Origin: JBDXHU01 sp039989475
GTDB taxonomy: Bacteria > Pseudomonadota > Gammaproteobacteria > Pseudomonadales > Halieaceae
Direction of reading: 5' to 3'
Length of the DNA stretch: 64,000 nucleotides
NCBI GenBank assembly: GCA_039989475.1
Contig: JBDXHU010000012.1
Coordinates: 215,520-279,519 of the forward strand
A model generated the notes under the pieces. The model saw nothing but the letters and a program-made list of their open reading frames with translations. It was not told where the DNA came from and searched no databases. How positions within the stretch are numbered: the first letter of the stretch is position 1; every line of letters begins with the position of its first letter. Of the stretch, positions 8,731 to 17,876 are shown piece by piece. The position numbers were made by a program, and so were the translations under genes.

Positions 8731-10518
8731 TTACTCGGCCTTCTCCTGCACCTGCTCGGACAAACCCTCGAACTCAAGCTTGCCCTCCAGGGCGGCCCTG
8801 GCACTGGGCAGGTTCGACTGCGATACCGGGTGCTGGGGATAACGCTCAAATATTTCAATCGCCTCGCCGTAGCGCTCCTGAAGCAGTGCGACCACGCCCA
8901 GGTTGATGTTGGCGTTTTCATGGGCGGGGTTCACTGCCAGCACTTGCCGGTAAGCAGCCTCAGCCGCGGCATAGTCCCCCGCCTGCAGGTAGCTATTGCC
9001 TTGATTGAGCAATATTCGCTGGCGCTGCTGGGGACTGGTCTGCAGCCCGGCAACATAGGCGTCAATCTGCTCCGCTCTGGTGGTATCACCCGTGGCGCGC
9101 AATAACTTGGACCAGTAAATATAAGTGGCTGTGTCCAGTCGCAGGCGACCGTTGCGCTGTTCATTTGCTGTCAGCTCTCGATTCAGAAACTCCAGGGCCT
9201 GCTGGTTGTCGCCGTTCTTGTGATAGACCTTGCTTAAATACACCCAGTTGCGAGGCTGATTGGGAGCGTGCTCAATGGCATGGTTGAAGAAGGCGACCTG
9301 GTCGCGCCACAGCTCATTGCGCTGCCAGCTGACGGCACCCAGGACCAGGACCAGCGCCAGGCATACCGCAAACAAAACACGCTCACGCAACAGGCTGAGT
9401 GGCAACAGCAATGCCAGGCATAACCCCACATTGGGTAGATAGCTGCGGTGTTCAAACATAAGGTCTTTGATGGGAATAAAGCCCGACTCTACCGTATGGG
9501 CCAGGTAGAAAAACAAAATACCAACGGCCGTCAGGGCTTGCCGGCGCAAAATAAAGAGAGCGCCACCCATGGCAGCTATGTGAGCCAATGCTGCAAGAAC
9601 GACCTGCCAGTCGCTAAAGCGCCACTGGGGTAGCAAGCCGTAGTCCAGTAGCAGAGGCGCCGGCCAGAAGAACAGCCCGACATAACGCCACAGAACCAGC
9701 ATCTGGGCTGCCAGATAATCAATTCGTGAAATACGCAGGGTCTCGCGGCTGGCGGCGTCCAGAACTTCCAGCCCCAGCGTGCCGGAAAAGTGCAGCGCTG
9801 CAAGTGCGATCAGCAGTGCCAGCAAGCTCCAGCCAATACCCCGCAGCAAGCGACGCCGGGCGGCTGCATTAACGGCAAAGAAGCTGTACTCCAAAAGCAG
9901 GATTGCCGCAGGCAGCGTTACCGCGTTTTGCTTGGTAAACAGCGCCAGCAGGCCAAACCCGGCGGCTATTATCCAGTAAAGCCGGCGCGCCCTGCCATCA
10001 GCCAGTCGCCCCAGCACAAAAAACCACAGGGATAGCAGGTAGAACAGCGCCACCAGGGATGCCAGTCGCTGCACGATATAGGTGACCGCCTGGGTATTCA
10101 GTGGATGCACCACAAACAACAGCGCAACAGCCAGGGCCAGCTCCGGCATTCTTGCTGACAGCGGTGAACCCACCAGGGCCGGGGTGCGCGCCAGCGTGCG
10201 CAGCATACCGTACAGCGCGACGCCCATGCCGAGGTGTATGGCGATATTGACCAGGTGGTAGCCCACCACGGAGTTAGCGTGCACGGCATAGTTCAGGGCC
10301 AGGCTCATATAGCCGACGAAGCGCAGCTCACTGAAGGCCCAGATACGCTGCCACTGGGAAAGGTCGTGCAGAGCTGCGTTGTCACTGATGGATGAAATAT
10401 CATCCAGGTACATTGGCACATCCAGCGTATGCCAATACACCGCCACGCAGCCCAGCAAGAGCAGACCCAGGTGTGGCCAGTAGTCAACTGGCACAACAGA
10501 CTTATGCGTCCTGATCAC
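8731..10518 (-). CDS. Polytopic membrane protein with C-terminal TPRs (TMTC-like, GT-C fold)
   Basis: 595 residues from a GTG at 10518, which has GAGGA about 6 bases upstream and overlaps the glycosyltransferase before it by 17 bases; a longer reading from TTG at 10551 is less likely. About ten membrane segments fill residues 10-390. An early PMYLDDISSI loop contains paired acidic residues like the catalytic loop of GT-C enzymes, and VHPLNTQAVTYIVQR is typical of the bacterial TMTC/DUF1736 type. From about residue 430 to 590 there are TPR units (NWVYLSKVYHKNGDNQQALE, then ILLNQGNSYLQAGDYAAAEA, then ENANINLGVVALLQERYGEA). It may glycosylate proteins or a surface polymer on the periplasmic side. 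Confidence 0.75.
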   Translation of the reverse strand: MIRTHKSVVPVDYWPHLGLLLLGCVAVYWHTLDVPMYLDDISSISDNAALHDLSQWQRIWAFSELRFVGYMSLALNYAVHANSVVGYHLVNIAIHLGMGVALYGMLRTLARTPALVGSPLSARMPELALAVALLFVVHPLNTQAVTYIVQRLASLVALFYLLSLWFFVLGRLADGRARRLYWIIAAGFGLLALFTKQNAVTLPAAILLLEYSFFAVNAAARRRLLRGIGWSLLALLIALAALHFSGTLGLEVLDAASRETLRISRIDYLAAQMLVLWRYVGLFFWPAPLLLDYGLLPQWRFSDWQVVLAALAHIAAMGGALFILRRQALTAVGILFFYLAHTVESGFIPIKDLMFEHRSYLPNVGLCLALLLPLSLLRERVLFAVCLALVLVLGAVSWQRNELWRDQVAFFNHAIEHAPNQPRNWVYLSKVYHKNGDNQQALEFLNRELTANEQRNGRLRLDTATYIYWSKLLRATGDTTRAEQIDAYVAGLQTSPQQRQRILLNQGNSYLQAGDYAAAEAAYRQVLAVNPAHENANINLGVVALLQERYGEAIEIFERYPQHPVSQSNLPSARAALEGKLEFEGLSEQVQEKAE

Positions 10519-11686
10519 AAAGATCCTCGTAGATTTGCATGGTTTGCGCAATCACCGCATCGGCAGAGAACAGGGCCAGCTGTCGCTTGCGTCCTTGACG
10601 TCCGGCCTCCACCAGCGACTCCCGGTTCTGCATACACCAGCGCAGGCGATCAGCCAGTGCGGCTGAGTCGCCGACGGGAAATTTCCAGCCACTTACATTG
10701 TCTTCGACCACCCAGTCCACGCCGGAATCCGCTAATGCACTCGCTACCACCGGCTTGCCATGGGCCATCGCCTCCAGCAACACCATCCCGAACGCTTCCG
10801 CCCTGTCCAGCGAGGGCAGGCAAAGCAGATCGCAGCCGCCCAGATATTCATCCAGCGCAGCATCATTCACTTGTCCCGCCAGGGTGACAGATGATGCCAG
10901 GTCGAGATCGATAATCTGCTGTGTGAGCTGCGGCTCCAGTTCGCCACTGCCAATCAGCACCGCATGAAAATCATCCCCACTAGCACTTAATTCCGCCAGG
11001 GCGGACAGCAGCACAGCGTGCCCCTTGTAAGCGGTCATGCGGCCGACCATGAGGATGCGCAGCCCGGTATCGGGCCAGCCAGTGGAAACCCCGGTCGGCC
11101 CTGCCTCCATTACGTCAGCTGCAGAAGCGGTGATCGGCACAGTCGCCAACGGCACCACCACACACTTGCCTTGAAAGGCCGCCAGCGCCTTGCTGCTGGC
11201 GAGGTAGTTGGGTGAGGTCACAATAACTGCATCCGCAAGGTGCAGCAACAAGAACTCCAGTGGCCGATAGAGCAGCTGGTAAAGCAGGCGCGGCAGCCGC
11301 TGTTCGGGGCGAAACTCCACATCCGCATGCCAGTGTAGCAACCATTTCCGGCCCCAGGCCGGCGGACAGAGGAACAGCCAAAAAGCCGATAGATTTGGCA
11401 GGTGGACATGAACAATATCAGCTTGCTGCTCGCGCAAGGCTCGCCACAGATCGACCAGGAAAAAAGGAGCGAATGGCGCATACACCAGGCGGCCAAAACT
11501 TCGGGAGCGGTGCACAGCAACCGAATCGATACTCTCATGCCGCGGACGGCGAGACTGGGCGTCGGCGTGTACCAGCGCCAGCACATCGGCGCCACGCGCC
11601 TGGGCGCCCTCAGCCAACAGTCGAGTGACGTTCTCTATGCCGCCGTTGTAGGGCCAGTAGAATTTTCCGAGATGAAGAATTCGCAT
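10502..11686 (-). CDS. Glycosyltransferase family 4
   Basis: 394 residues. It starts MRILHLGKFYWPYNGGIENV, the classic GT4 N-terminal donor loop (G-G-I-E), continues with VHVHLPNLSAFW and LLHWHADVEF, then ILMVGRMTAYKGHAVLLSAL around 215, and PSLDRAEAFGMVLLEAMAHG around 290 with the E-x7-E motif. It is probably the first gene of the minus-strand glycan operon (10502 down to 6647). It overlaps the TMTC-like gene. The sugar donor is unknown. Confidence 0.85.
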   Translation of the reverse strand: MRILHLGKFYWPYNGGIENVTRLLAEGAQARGADVLALVHADAQSRRPRHESIDSVAVHRSRSFGRLVYAPFAPFFLVDLWRALREQQADIVHVHLPNLSAFWLFLCPPAWGRKWLLHWHADVEFRPEQRLPRLLYQLLYRPLEFLLLHLADAVIVTSPNYLASSKALAAFQGKCVVVPLATVPITASAADVMEAGPTGVSTGWPDTGLRILMVGRMTAYKGHAVLLSALAELSASGDDFHAVLIGSGELEPQLTQQIIDLDLASSVTLAGQVNDAALDEYLGGCDLLCLPSLDRAEAFGMVLLEAMAHGKPVVASALADSGVDWVVEDNVSGWKFPVGDSAALADRLRWCMQNRESLVEAGRQGRKRQLALFSADAVIAQTMQIYEDLCDQDA

Positions 11687-11701
11687 GTTGTTTTACAGGC
11701 A

Positions 11702-11731
11702 TAAAAAAAGGCAGCCCCTAGGGGCTGCCTT
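11702..11731 (-). terminator. Rho-independent terminator of the secreted-protein gene
   Basis: A perfect 10-bp stem AGGCAGCCCC / GGGGCTGCCT with a 2-base loop lies at 11709-11730. On the minus strand it is followed by seven T residues, which places it about 40 bases after the stop codon at 11772. It separates the secreted-protein gene from the glycosyltransferase operon. Confidence 0.92.
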
Positions 11732-11771
11732 CAATTTTACTGCTATAACGTTTCTATTAACTAAGCCGGGC

Positions 11772-13238
11772 TTAGAAAGTAGAGAACGTGGTCTGGTCAG
11801 TTGACACAGTGTAGGTCTGAACATCCATGGAGCCAAACTCGCCCGTGATGACAGTGCGCAGCTTCCTGGTCGGTGAAGCGCCGATCGCGAAGGTCGGATC
11901 AGCAAGCTGTACCGCAGCGTAGACAGCATCAATGTCAAACTGGCGAGAAGAACCCTGTCCAACAACGGTGTTAACGCCATCGTTGTAAATGGTCTCCATG
12001 TCAATCGCAGCACTGGTATCACCGTCGTCGTTGATCAGGCGCATAAACACACGGCCAGTCGTCTGTGAGGTGTTAGTGATGCGGAAGTAGTTCTTGTACT
12101 GACCACCGTCAGCTGCAGGAGTCAACTGCAGGTTCAGGAACACAGTCGTGCCAGTGTTACCCAGGGTAGCCAGCGGCAGAGGCGTGTCGCTCAAAGCGTA
12201 ACCCGTGACAGCAACCGGCTCATACAGACCGTCGTAGGCTGCTTCAGGAATCGGGTCAGTACCGTTCACCTGGATACAAACGTTGGCAACAGTATCAACC
12301 TGTTGGGTGCCGCCTGTGCTCACGCTGGTGGTACCGAAGTTAGGCGTATTCGACGTTGGGAAAACAACTTCGTCTTCAGCCATGGAAATCACACCAGCCA
12401 TCAAGCCAGGGCTCGCTGTACAGGTAGTTGCTTCCAGCCAAACCTTCTTGGCAGCAGAGAAATCACCGGTAACCGTCGTGACTGAGCTAGCAGTCACACC
12501 AGCGCGGAACACAGGTGTTCCAGTGACGTCATTGGCACCGAAGGGCGCATCTGTCAGGTAAATAGAACCCAAAGACGTGGTGTCAGTTCCAGTTACGCCA
12601 GACTCAAACAACAGCGAGTCCAGGGACACATCGATCAGCTTGGTTTGCTCTACCGGCGTACCAGGCGCAGCACCTACTGAAGCAGCTGTCCCAGCCGTAG
12701 AGGCGGGAACAAAACCAGCAAAGGTGTTAGGTCCGGCTGAAGCCAACAGGCCGTTACCGCCGCCCGCACCAAATTCATACAGGTTGTAGGCGATAGTAGC
12801 CGATCCGGCCAGTCCCAGGTTAGGCGTAGCCGCGCCCAGGCTCATCGTGGCAATCGCGTCACCCGTGATGTTACCGGCAGCTGCAGTGGATACTTCGAAC
12901 AGGACGAAGGCTTCACCCGCGCCGCCTGAAGCCTGCACAATCGCAGCAGCAGCTGTACTGGTAGTACCCGCGGTATCGATAGCCAGTGTAGGATTGGTTA
13001 CGAAGGTCGCACCGCCGGTCAGGTCGTAACGGAAGAAACGCGGCGCAGCGTCGGTGATGGTAAAGCCGATTTCGCTGAACGCTGTTTCGGTAGACGCTAC
13101 TTCAACGCCGGTACCGACGATCTGGATTTCTGAAGCGTAAACCACTTTAGCCGTAGACTTGGGATCATCCATGTCAACTGCCATAGCGCTGTTCGCTGCA
13201 ACTCCTGCGATCGCTAATGCTATTAAACTTTTTTTCAT
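11772..13238 (-). CDS. Secreted protein of unknown family, alanine/threonine-rich
   Basis: 488 residues. The N-terminus MKKSLIALAIAGVAANSAMA is a clear Sec signal peptide with an A-x-A cleavage site. The mature part is acidic, rich in T, A, G and V, poor in lysine, and has only a few cysteines, as expected for a beta-sandwich-type surface or extracellular protein. Near the C-terminus a segment around FRITNTSQTTGRVFMRLIND resembles beta-sandwich adhesin sequence, but I do not recognise a family and there is no PEP-CTERM, LPXTG or outer-membrane barrel signature. A ribosome-binding site (GGGG-AAA) lies about 8 bases before the ATG. It sits just after the T2SS operon, so it could be a substrate of that system. 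The long leader and strong terminator suggest a well-expressed single gene. Confidence 0.7.
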   Translation of the reverse strand: MKKSLIALAIAGVAANSAMAVDMDDPKSTAKVVYASEIQIVGTGVEVASTETAFSEIGFTITDAAPRFFRYDLTGGATFVTNPTLAIDTAGTTSTAAAAIVQASGGAGEAFVLFEVSTAAAGNITGDAIATMSLGAATPNLGLAGSATIAYNLYEFGAGGGNGLLASAGPNTFAGFVPASTAGTAASVGAAPGTPVEQTKLIDVSLDSLLFESGVTGTDTTSLGSIYLTDAPFGANDVTGTPVFRAGVTASSVTTVTGDFSAAKKVWLEATTCTASPGLMAGVISMAEDEVVFPTSNTPNFGTTSVSTGGTQQVDTVANVCIQVNGTDPIPEAAYDGLYEPVAVTGYALSDTPLPLATLGNTGTTVFLNLQLTPAADGGQYKNYFRITNTSQTTGRVFMRLINDDGDTSAAIDMETIYNDGVNTVVGQGSSRQFDIDAVYAAVQLADPTFAIGASPTRKLRTVITGEFGSMDVQTYTVSTDQTTFSTF

Positions 13239-13517
13239 GTCTCATTTCCCCTAGGAAGAAATTGATTATTCACAAATTGTTTTTTCACCCCTCGCGAGTT
13301 GAGCTCAGGTGGATAAAAAAGCAATCCTTTTTTTGGTGCCAGATCCCAGGAGGAAACCCCTGTTACCAGCGACTTCATAAAGTCGAAGCCAAAGTTACAC
13401 CCTCAAATACCCGATGTAAAGCATCGAGACCACTCAGATTTACCCGATCGCACCAGGTGTCAGCTTCACACCGAGCGACCGGTACATCCCTGCAAATCCG
13501 CGCAATGCGGGGCAACA
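13239..13517 (-). promoter_or_regulatory. Long structured 5' leader of the secreted-protein gene
   Basis: From the promoter proposed below, the transcript would carry about 280 untranslated bases before the ATG. The stretch can form several short stems: CGACTT/AAGTCG at 13370-13385, CGATG/CATCG at 13412-13426, and GGTGT/ACACC around 13455-13472. I find no match to a known riboswitch core. It holds no credible gene. Confidence 0.45.
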
Positions 13518-13523
13518 AGCAAA

Positions 13524-13552
13524 TTTATAGACCAAATCAGGGGCAATTACAA
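13524..13552 (-). promoter_or_regulatory. Sigma70-like promoter for the secreted-protein gene
   Basis: On the minus strand TTGTAA (13552-13547) and TATAAA (13529-13524) are separated by exactly 17 bases. It lies about 290 bases upstream of the start codon at 13238 and just past the end of gspD. Predicted by motif only. Confidence 0.5.
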
Positions 13553-13609
13553 ATAAACGAATGGGTTAATACTTGGCATTTAGGGGCCAAACTGTGAACC
13601 ATGTCTCAA

Positions 13610-15658
13610 TTAGGGCTCTCCCAGGAGTCTATTAGCCTCTCCGAAGCGCTCCCTGAGTGCCTCACTGGCGCCCTGGGCCTGACCGTCATCTCCGATCACA
13701 TAGGCCTGAATCAGGATCAAAACCTCGTTGCGTATTGTCTCTCGCGTATCTGAGCGAAACAGTGGGCCAATAACCGGCGCATCACCCAGCACCGGGATCC
13801 TGGTATTACCATAAGTTTCACTTTCTGCTATCAGGCCGCCGATGATCACCGAACCGCCATTACTCAGGGTCATATTGGAGGTGACTTTACGACTAAAGAT
13901 ATTGGGGTTTCCGTCCACGCCCTCCGCCGCCGTGGCCTCGCTAACCTCCTGGGACACCTGCAGATCCACCCGGTCACCGGAGTGCACCGTGGGTGTCACA
14001 TTGAGCAGCAGGCCGGTCTTGCGGTACTGGATATTGCGGTTAATGGTTGCACCCGGGATATCCGGCGCCGATACCTCGCTGGTTACCACCGGGATCTCGG
14101 TACCTACCTCCATCACGGCCTCCGAGCCGCTTTTCACCATAATATGCGGCCTGGACATGATATTGACCCGCTGATCCTGGTCGAAAATCCGCAATACCGC
14201 CTTTACATCACCCGCATTGTTCAGCACCCGGGCAGTGAGGCTACCCACATCCGGTGCCAGCAGGGACTGAAAGTCGATATCGTAGTCAAACAGGGTGGCG
14301 CTGGCCTCCAGCCAATCAATACCCGAGGCGAAGTTATCGGTCAGGGTGACCGAGGCCAGTGTCACCTCAACCAGCACCAGCCTGGCCGGTCGGTCCATTT
14401 TCCGCAGTACGGGTAGCAATTTACCCCACTGGGCGGCGGTGATATTCAGTATCAGGCCATTGCGGTTCTCATCCACCACCACCATATCGCCACCAATACT
14501 GCGGCGCTCGCTGAAACCGCCTTCAGCGGTGGCGGTGCCCGTGTCGGAGGTGCGCAGTGCCGGCATCAATTGCTGGATATCTGCCGCGAGGTCAGTAGCC
14601 TGGGTATTACGGACCTGGTAATAGTGCAGTATCTGCTCATTCTTGTTGTTGCTGGGCACATCCAGCTTGATCGCCCAATCCTGGATGTGGTTCAGCGTCG
14701 CATCATCCCCGGCAAAGGCTATGACAGACTCAGACTGCTCAATCGGCAGAATAATCACCGAGCCAGTCGGCGGATTCAGTGAGGCTGAATAGCCCTCCGC
14801 CTTCAAAACCTCGACCAATTTTCGTGACAGGGTCTTGGCATCCAGGTAGTAGGGGCTAATTGCAATACTGAACTTACCCCTCATTAAGGGCTGATCGAGT
14901 AACTGAATCGTCTCAATCGCGTAGCTGACGAGTTGCGGCGAGCCCTTGAGTAGCAGTGAATTGCGTTCCAGGTCGTCAAATACCTCCAGGCTCTTGCCGG
15001 CAAAGATCCGTTGCAACCAGTTGGTGGCGTTGGCCGGGCGCACCACCTTCAAGGGCACAAACTGGAAAATGGTCCTGTGCGACAGTGGCACGTCCGGCAG
15101 TGTGTTACCCGTCACCAACAGGGGCGGCCGGTCGGCGCCGCGGTCAAGCCGCGGGAAGAAGCGCATGATGCTGCCTTCCCTGGAAATGCCCACCCCATAT
15201 TGATCCAGCACCTCCGCTGCCATTTTCGCCAGCTGATTGAGGTTCTGCTTGCCAATTGCGCGCAAGGTGACCAGGTCCCCGGCCTGCTGCAGCCCTGGGT
15301 CCAGGGTATAGGACTCTCCCAGCAAATCGCCATAAACCTTGTTGATAAAGGCCGGCAGCGGGATGCCGTTGAAATTCACCTCGATCTCGGCCTCGGCATA
15401 GGCGGTTTCGGGAATATTGATTTCAGCCAGGTCGCCCGGCCGGTACAGGGGGGCAGCGGGGGTTTTGCTAAATCGCGGACCTGCCTCGGCATCGGCCTTG
15501 AGGCCACCCTCAAAATCATCCTCTGGCGTGGCTGCGCTATTCTCTTCAAGATAGCGGTCGTAGGCATCAGGCTCCCTTGTGTAATCGCGGGTTTCCCAGA
15601 GTTCGCAGCCTGACAATGCAAGCAACAGGCCCAGATTTATCAATATCTTTGTATTCAT
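13610..15658 (-). CDS. gspD: Type II secretion outer-membrane secretin GspD
   Basis: 682 residues. The signal peptide ends in a lipobox (LALSGC), so this is a lipoprotein secretin that may not need a separate pilotin. An N0 domain begins near residue 85 (IEVNFNGIPLPAFINKVYG), followed by N1-N3 modules. The secretin core occupies about 400-660, with VLVEVTLASVTLTDNFASGI, then NGGSVIIGGLIAESE and RIPVLGDAPVIGPLFRSD, the conserved end of the family. It forms the outer-membrane pore of the T2SS and is the last gene of the operon, 18 bases after the GspC/N-like gene. Confidence 0.93.
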   Translation of the reverse strand: MNTKILINLGLLLALSGCELWETRDYTREPDAYDRYLEENSAATPEDDFEGGLKADAEAGPRFSKTPAAPLYRPGDLAEINIPETAYAEAEIEVNFNGIPLPAFINKVYGDLLGESYTLDPGLQQAGDLVTLRAIGKQNLNQLAKMAAEVLDQYGVGISREGSIMRFFPRLDRGADRPPLLVTGNTLPDVPLSHRTIFQFVPLKVVRPANATNWLQRIFAGKSLEVFDDLERNSLLLKGSPQLVSYAIETIQLLDQPLMRGKFSIAISPYYLDAKTLSRKLVEVLKAEGYSASLNPPTGSVIILPIEQSESVIAFAGDDATLNHIQDWAIKLDVPSNNKNEQILHYYQVRNTQATDLAADIQQLMPALRTSDTGTATAEGGFSERRSIGGDMVVVDENRNGLILNITAAQWGKLLPVLRKMDRPARLVLVEVTLASVTLTDNFASGIDWLEASATLFDYDIDFQSLLAPDVGSLTARVLNNAGDVKAVLRIFDQDQRVNIMSRPHIMVKSGSEAVMEVGTEIPVVTSEVSAPDIPGATINRNIQYRKTGLLLNVTPTVHSGDRVDLQVSQEVSEATAAEGVDGNPNIFSRKVTSNMTLSNGGSVIIGGLIAESETYGNTRIPVLGDAPVIGPLFRSDTRETIRNEVLILIQAYVIGDDGQAQGASEALRERFGEANRLLGEP

Positions 15659-15676
15659 TATTAGCTCGATTCTTGA

Positions 15677-16168
15677 CTAGTTTTGCTGGTAAAGGAACAC
15701 GTCGCGCTCCTCGCCTGCCTGGGACACTTTAAGCGACTGCACTTCTATCGCCAGCAGCGTCGTACCGTCAACAAATGCATCCCCCACTTTGTATTTATTC
15801 ACCCGGCCCGCCTCGGCTACCAGCGCAAAACGATCAGACTCGGCTTCCTCCAGCAAGACACCGACAAAGCGCCAGGGCGGTAGCGCAGGCCTTGCCGCAT
15901 CTGCGTTGTCAGCAGCCGCATCTGTCAAACCCTCTGGCGACGGCGCCGGCGGCACCAGCCAGCGATAGCGCTGCCTGAAGCCTGCTGCCGCCTGTTGATA
16001 CTCTGACTCACTGCGCAGAGCCACCGAGGCCAGCACCCAGTCATCGGCATCGCTGTTTTTCGCTGAGGCCAGACCCGAACGCAGCATGGTCGTCAGTAAG
16101 CCAAGCACCGCTGTGACCAGCGCCAGGGCGCAGGCAGCGGACAGCATTACCAGGTATTTGCGCGTCAT
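15677..16168 (-). CDS. GspC/XpsN-like T2SS inner-membrane protein
   Basis: 163 residues: a single N-terminal membrane segment (about 7-29), a variable proline/alanine-rich linker, and a small domain from about residue 98 (PWRFVGVLLEEAESDRFALV ... VGDAFVDGTTLLAIE) that fits the homology-region domain of GspC/XpsN, which contacts the N0 domain of GspD. Its place between gspM and gspD is the place of xpsN in Xanthomonas. No PDZ domain is present. It overlaps gspM by 4 bases. Confidence 0.7.
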   Translation of the reverse strand: MTRKYLVMLSAACALALVTAVLGLLTTMLRSGLASAKNSDADDWVLASVALRSESEYQQAAAGFRQRYRWLVPPAPSPEGLTDAAADNADAARPALPPWRFVGVLLEEAESDRFALVAEAGRVNKYKVGDAFVDGTTLLAIEVQSLKVSQAGEERDVFLYQQN

Positions 16169-16773
16169 GAGCCGGCCACCCGGAAAAAGGCTTCAACTTC
16201 CACGTCGATCCTGACCTTTTTTGCAGTCAGGCCACGCACCAGTTTTAGGCGCCGAAAACGGGCATAGTTCTCCCGGGTCTCCAGGGCGGAGACAAAGTCC
16301 CCGACGGTATCACCATCGGCAACACCGTTAACCGAGCCCACCACTCGCCACAAGTCACCATCGTTGACGGACTCCGCCGGCAACATGGTCAGGCGCAGCT
16401 TGCGATGCCCCACTTCGGCAATGACCTGCTCCATCATTGACCTGAGTTCAGCCTCGGCCCGGCCACTGCTGGAAACCTCGGGAAACGAAGCCCGGATCTG
16501 CTCCAGGGCCTGCTGACTGTCAGTTGCCCGCTGCAGCCAATACTGCTGCGCGTCAATCGCCAGGAGCCGCTGCAAGCGCTGCTGCGCGGTGGCCAGTTCC
16601 TGTCGGCTCTCAGCGGCCGTATCTGATAGAAGCAGCACAAAATACAGGAGCAACAGGCCCCATATTGCCAGTAAACCACGTCGCAACCTCGGGTTGCCCC
16701 GCCATTCGCCCCGCAACAGCCCGACCCAGTCGAGGTTCACCGGTAGTCGCTGCATGACCGCATCCAGGTTCAT
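16165..16773 (-). CDS. gspM: Type II secretion protein GspM
   Basis: 202 residues. A short cytoplasmic N-terminus, one membrane segment (about 33-50, LLAIWGLLLLYFVLLLSD), a coiled coil (about 55-100) and a small ferredoxin-like domain ending in a beta strand make the PilO/GspM layout. The protein partners GspL in the inner-membrane platform. Its neighbours are gspL (4-base overlap upstream) and the GspC/N-like gene (4-base overlap downstream). Sequence similarity in this family is low, so the call rests on topology and position. Confidence 0.8.
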   Translation of the reverse strand: MNLDAVMQRLPVNLDWVGLLRGEWRGNPRLRRGLLAIWGLLLLYFVLLLSDTAAESRQELATAQQRLQRLLAIDAQQYWLQRATDSQQALEQIRASFPEVSSSGRAEAELRSMMEQVIAEVGHRKLRLTMLPAESVNDGDLWRVVGSVNGVADGDTVGDFVSALETRENYARFRRLKLVRGLTAKKVRIDVEVEAFFRVAGS

Positions 16774-17876
16774 GAGTCGGCCAACCCCGCCACGTCAGTC
16801 GTTTCGAAACGCCAATCCGGTTGCAGTTGAGCGGATATCTTCATCCTGCCTTTCACCACATCATCACCCAGCCTGGGTTCAAGCAACCAGGGTATGGATT
16901 CGAATACTCCCAGCAGCTCAGTGGCGCTCAGTGACTCGCCTGCAACAGAGATTGCCAGGTTACCGCCGCTGTATTCCCAGGCCAGCAACTCCACTTGCCG
17001 GCCGGCGTCACGCTCGAGGGCCAATCGCGCCAGCAAGTCAGCCAGGTATTGCAGCTGCAGGGGCCCCGAATGCAGCTCGGAAATACTTTCAATGCTGTCC
17101 AGCGCATCCAGCGCCACATCACGCGCCACCAGCACCGGTGTCACCGCGCCATTGAGTTCTTCAATTCGGGCCTCGGCTCTGGCCGCGGCAACATCTGCAT
17201 AGAGGATGCCGCTCAGCTGGAAAGATCCTGCGGCGATAAACAGGCAAAATAACAATACGAACAAGGTCGACTCTGACTTCAGAAAGGGTAGCAGCATGCT
17301 GCGCAGGGTAGCCCCCTGGCCAGCGGGCAGCGGAGCATTTACGGGACCGGGTAGCTCAGGCACCGGCTCCAGGTCGAACAGCATGCGCAGCTGGTTCCAG
17401 CTTTGCTGGCTGGGCAGTTGCGGCCACCAGCGGGAGACCGCGAGCTGGCCATCGAGAAACCCGCGCGCCTCAACGCCTTCCCAGCAGTGACTTAACACCA
17501 GTGTCTCATCTTCTTCCGGCGACAAGCACCGGACCAGGGTTTCAGGGAGAATTGCATCCGGTGTTACCGATAATTCCCCACAGCACTGCCGGCGCAGCAC
17601 CCCGTCCCAGGCCCAGATCAAAGCCCGGCTGCCCTGCACTTCAAAATGGAATTCGGGATCTGCAAAAGGAGCCCACTCGCGCACCTGCAAGCGCAACAGG
17701 GCATCGAGGTCACCACGGTCCACCCCGCCGATATCTACTGACCGGAATACACAGAGGGAGCGCGCAACAATCCACTCAACCCAGATAGCCGTAGCTTCCG
17801 GGCAATCGACGCCAGCTTCCGTCTGCACATATCTACAGGACGAAATCAGGTAATTGCGCAGTTCTTGCAGTTTCAC
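16770..17876 (-). CDS. gspL: Type II secretion protein GspL
   Basis: 368 residues, GTG start. An actin-like cytoplasmic domain fills the first 190 residues, with a membrane segment around 203-222 (ESTLFVLLFCLFIAAGSFQL) and a periplasmic ferredoxin-like domain to the end. GspL recruits the GspE ATPase to the membrane and pairs with GspM. The gene overlaps the end of gspK by 44 bases, a long overlap but consistent with the tight packing of this operon. There is no strong Shine-Dalgarno sequence before the GTG. Confidence 0.85.
   Translation of the reverse strand: MKLQELRNYLISSCRYVQTEAGVDCPEATAIWVEWIVARSLCVFRSVDIGGVDRGDLDALLRLQVREWAPFADPEFHFEVQGSRALIWAWDGVLRRQCCGELSVTPDAILPETLVRCLSPEEDETLVLSHCWEGVEARGFLDGQLAVSRWWPQLPSQQSWNQLRMLFDLEPVPELPGPVNAPLPAGQGATLRSMLLPFLKSESTLFVLLFCLFIAAGSFQLSGILYADVAAARAEARIEELNGAVTPVLVARDVALDALDSIESISELHSGPLQLQYLADLLARLALERDAGRQVELLAWEYSGGNLAISVAGESLSATELLGVFESIPWLLEPRLGDDVVKGRMKISAQLQPDWRFETTDVAGLADS

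Noticed and set aside
11772..13238. PEP-CTERM or autotransporter identity for the secreted protein
   Set aside because: There is no C-terminal PEP motif with membrane span and arginine cluster, and no barrel pattern.
13239..13517. c-di-GMP (GEMM) riboswitch in the leader of the secreted-protein gene
   Set aside because: The stems do not show the GEMM tetraloop-receptor or the conserved core; only generic hairpins are visible.
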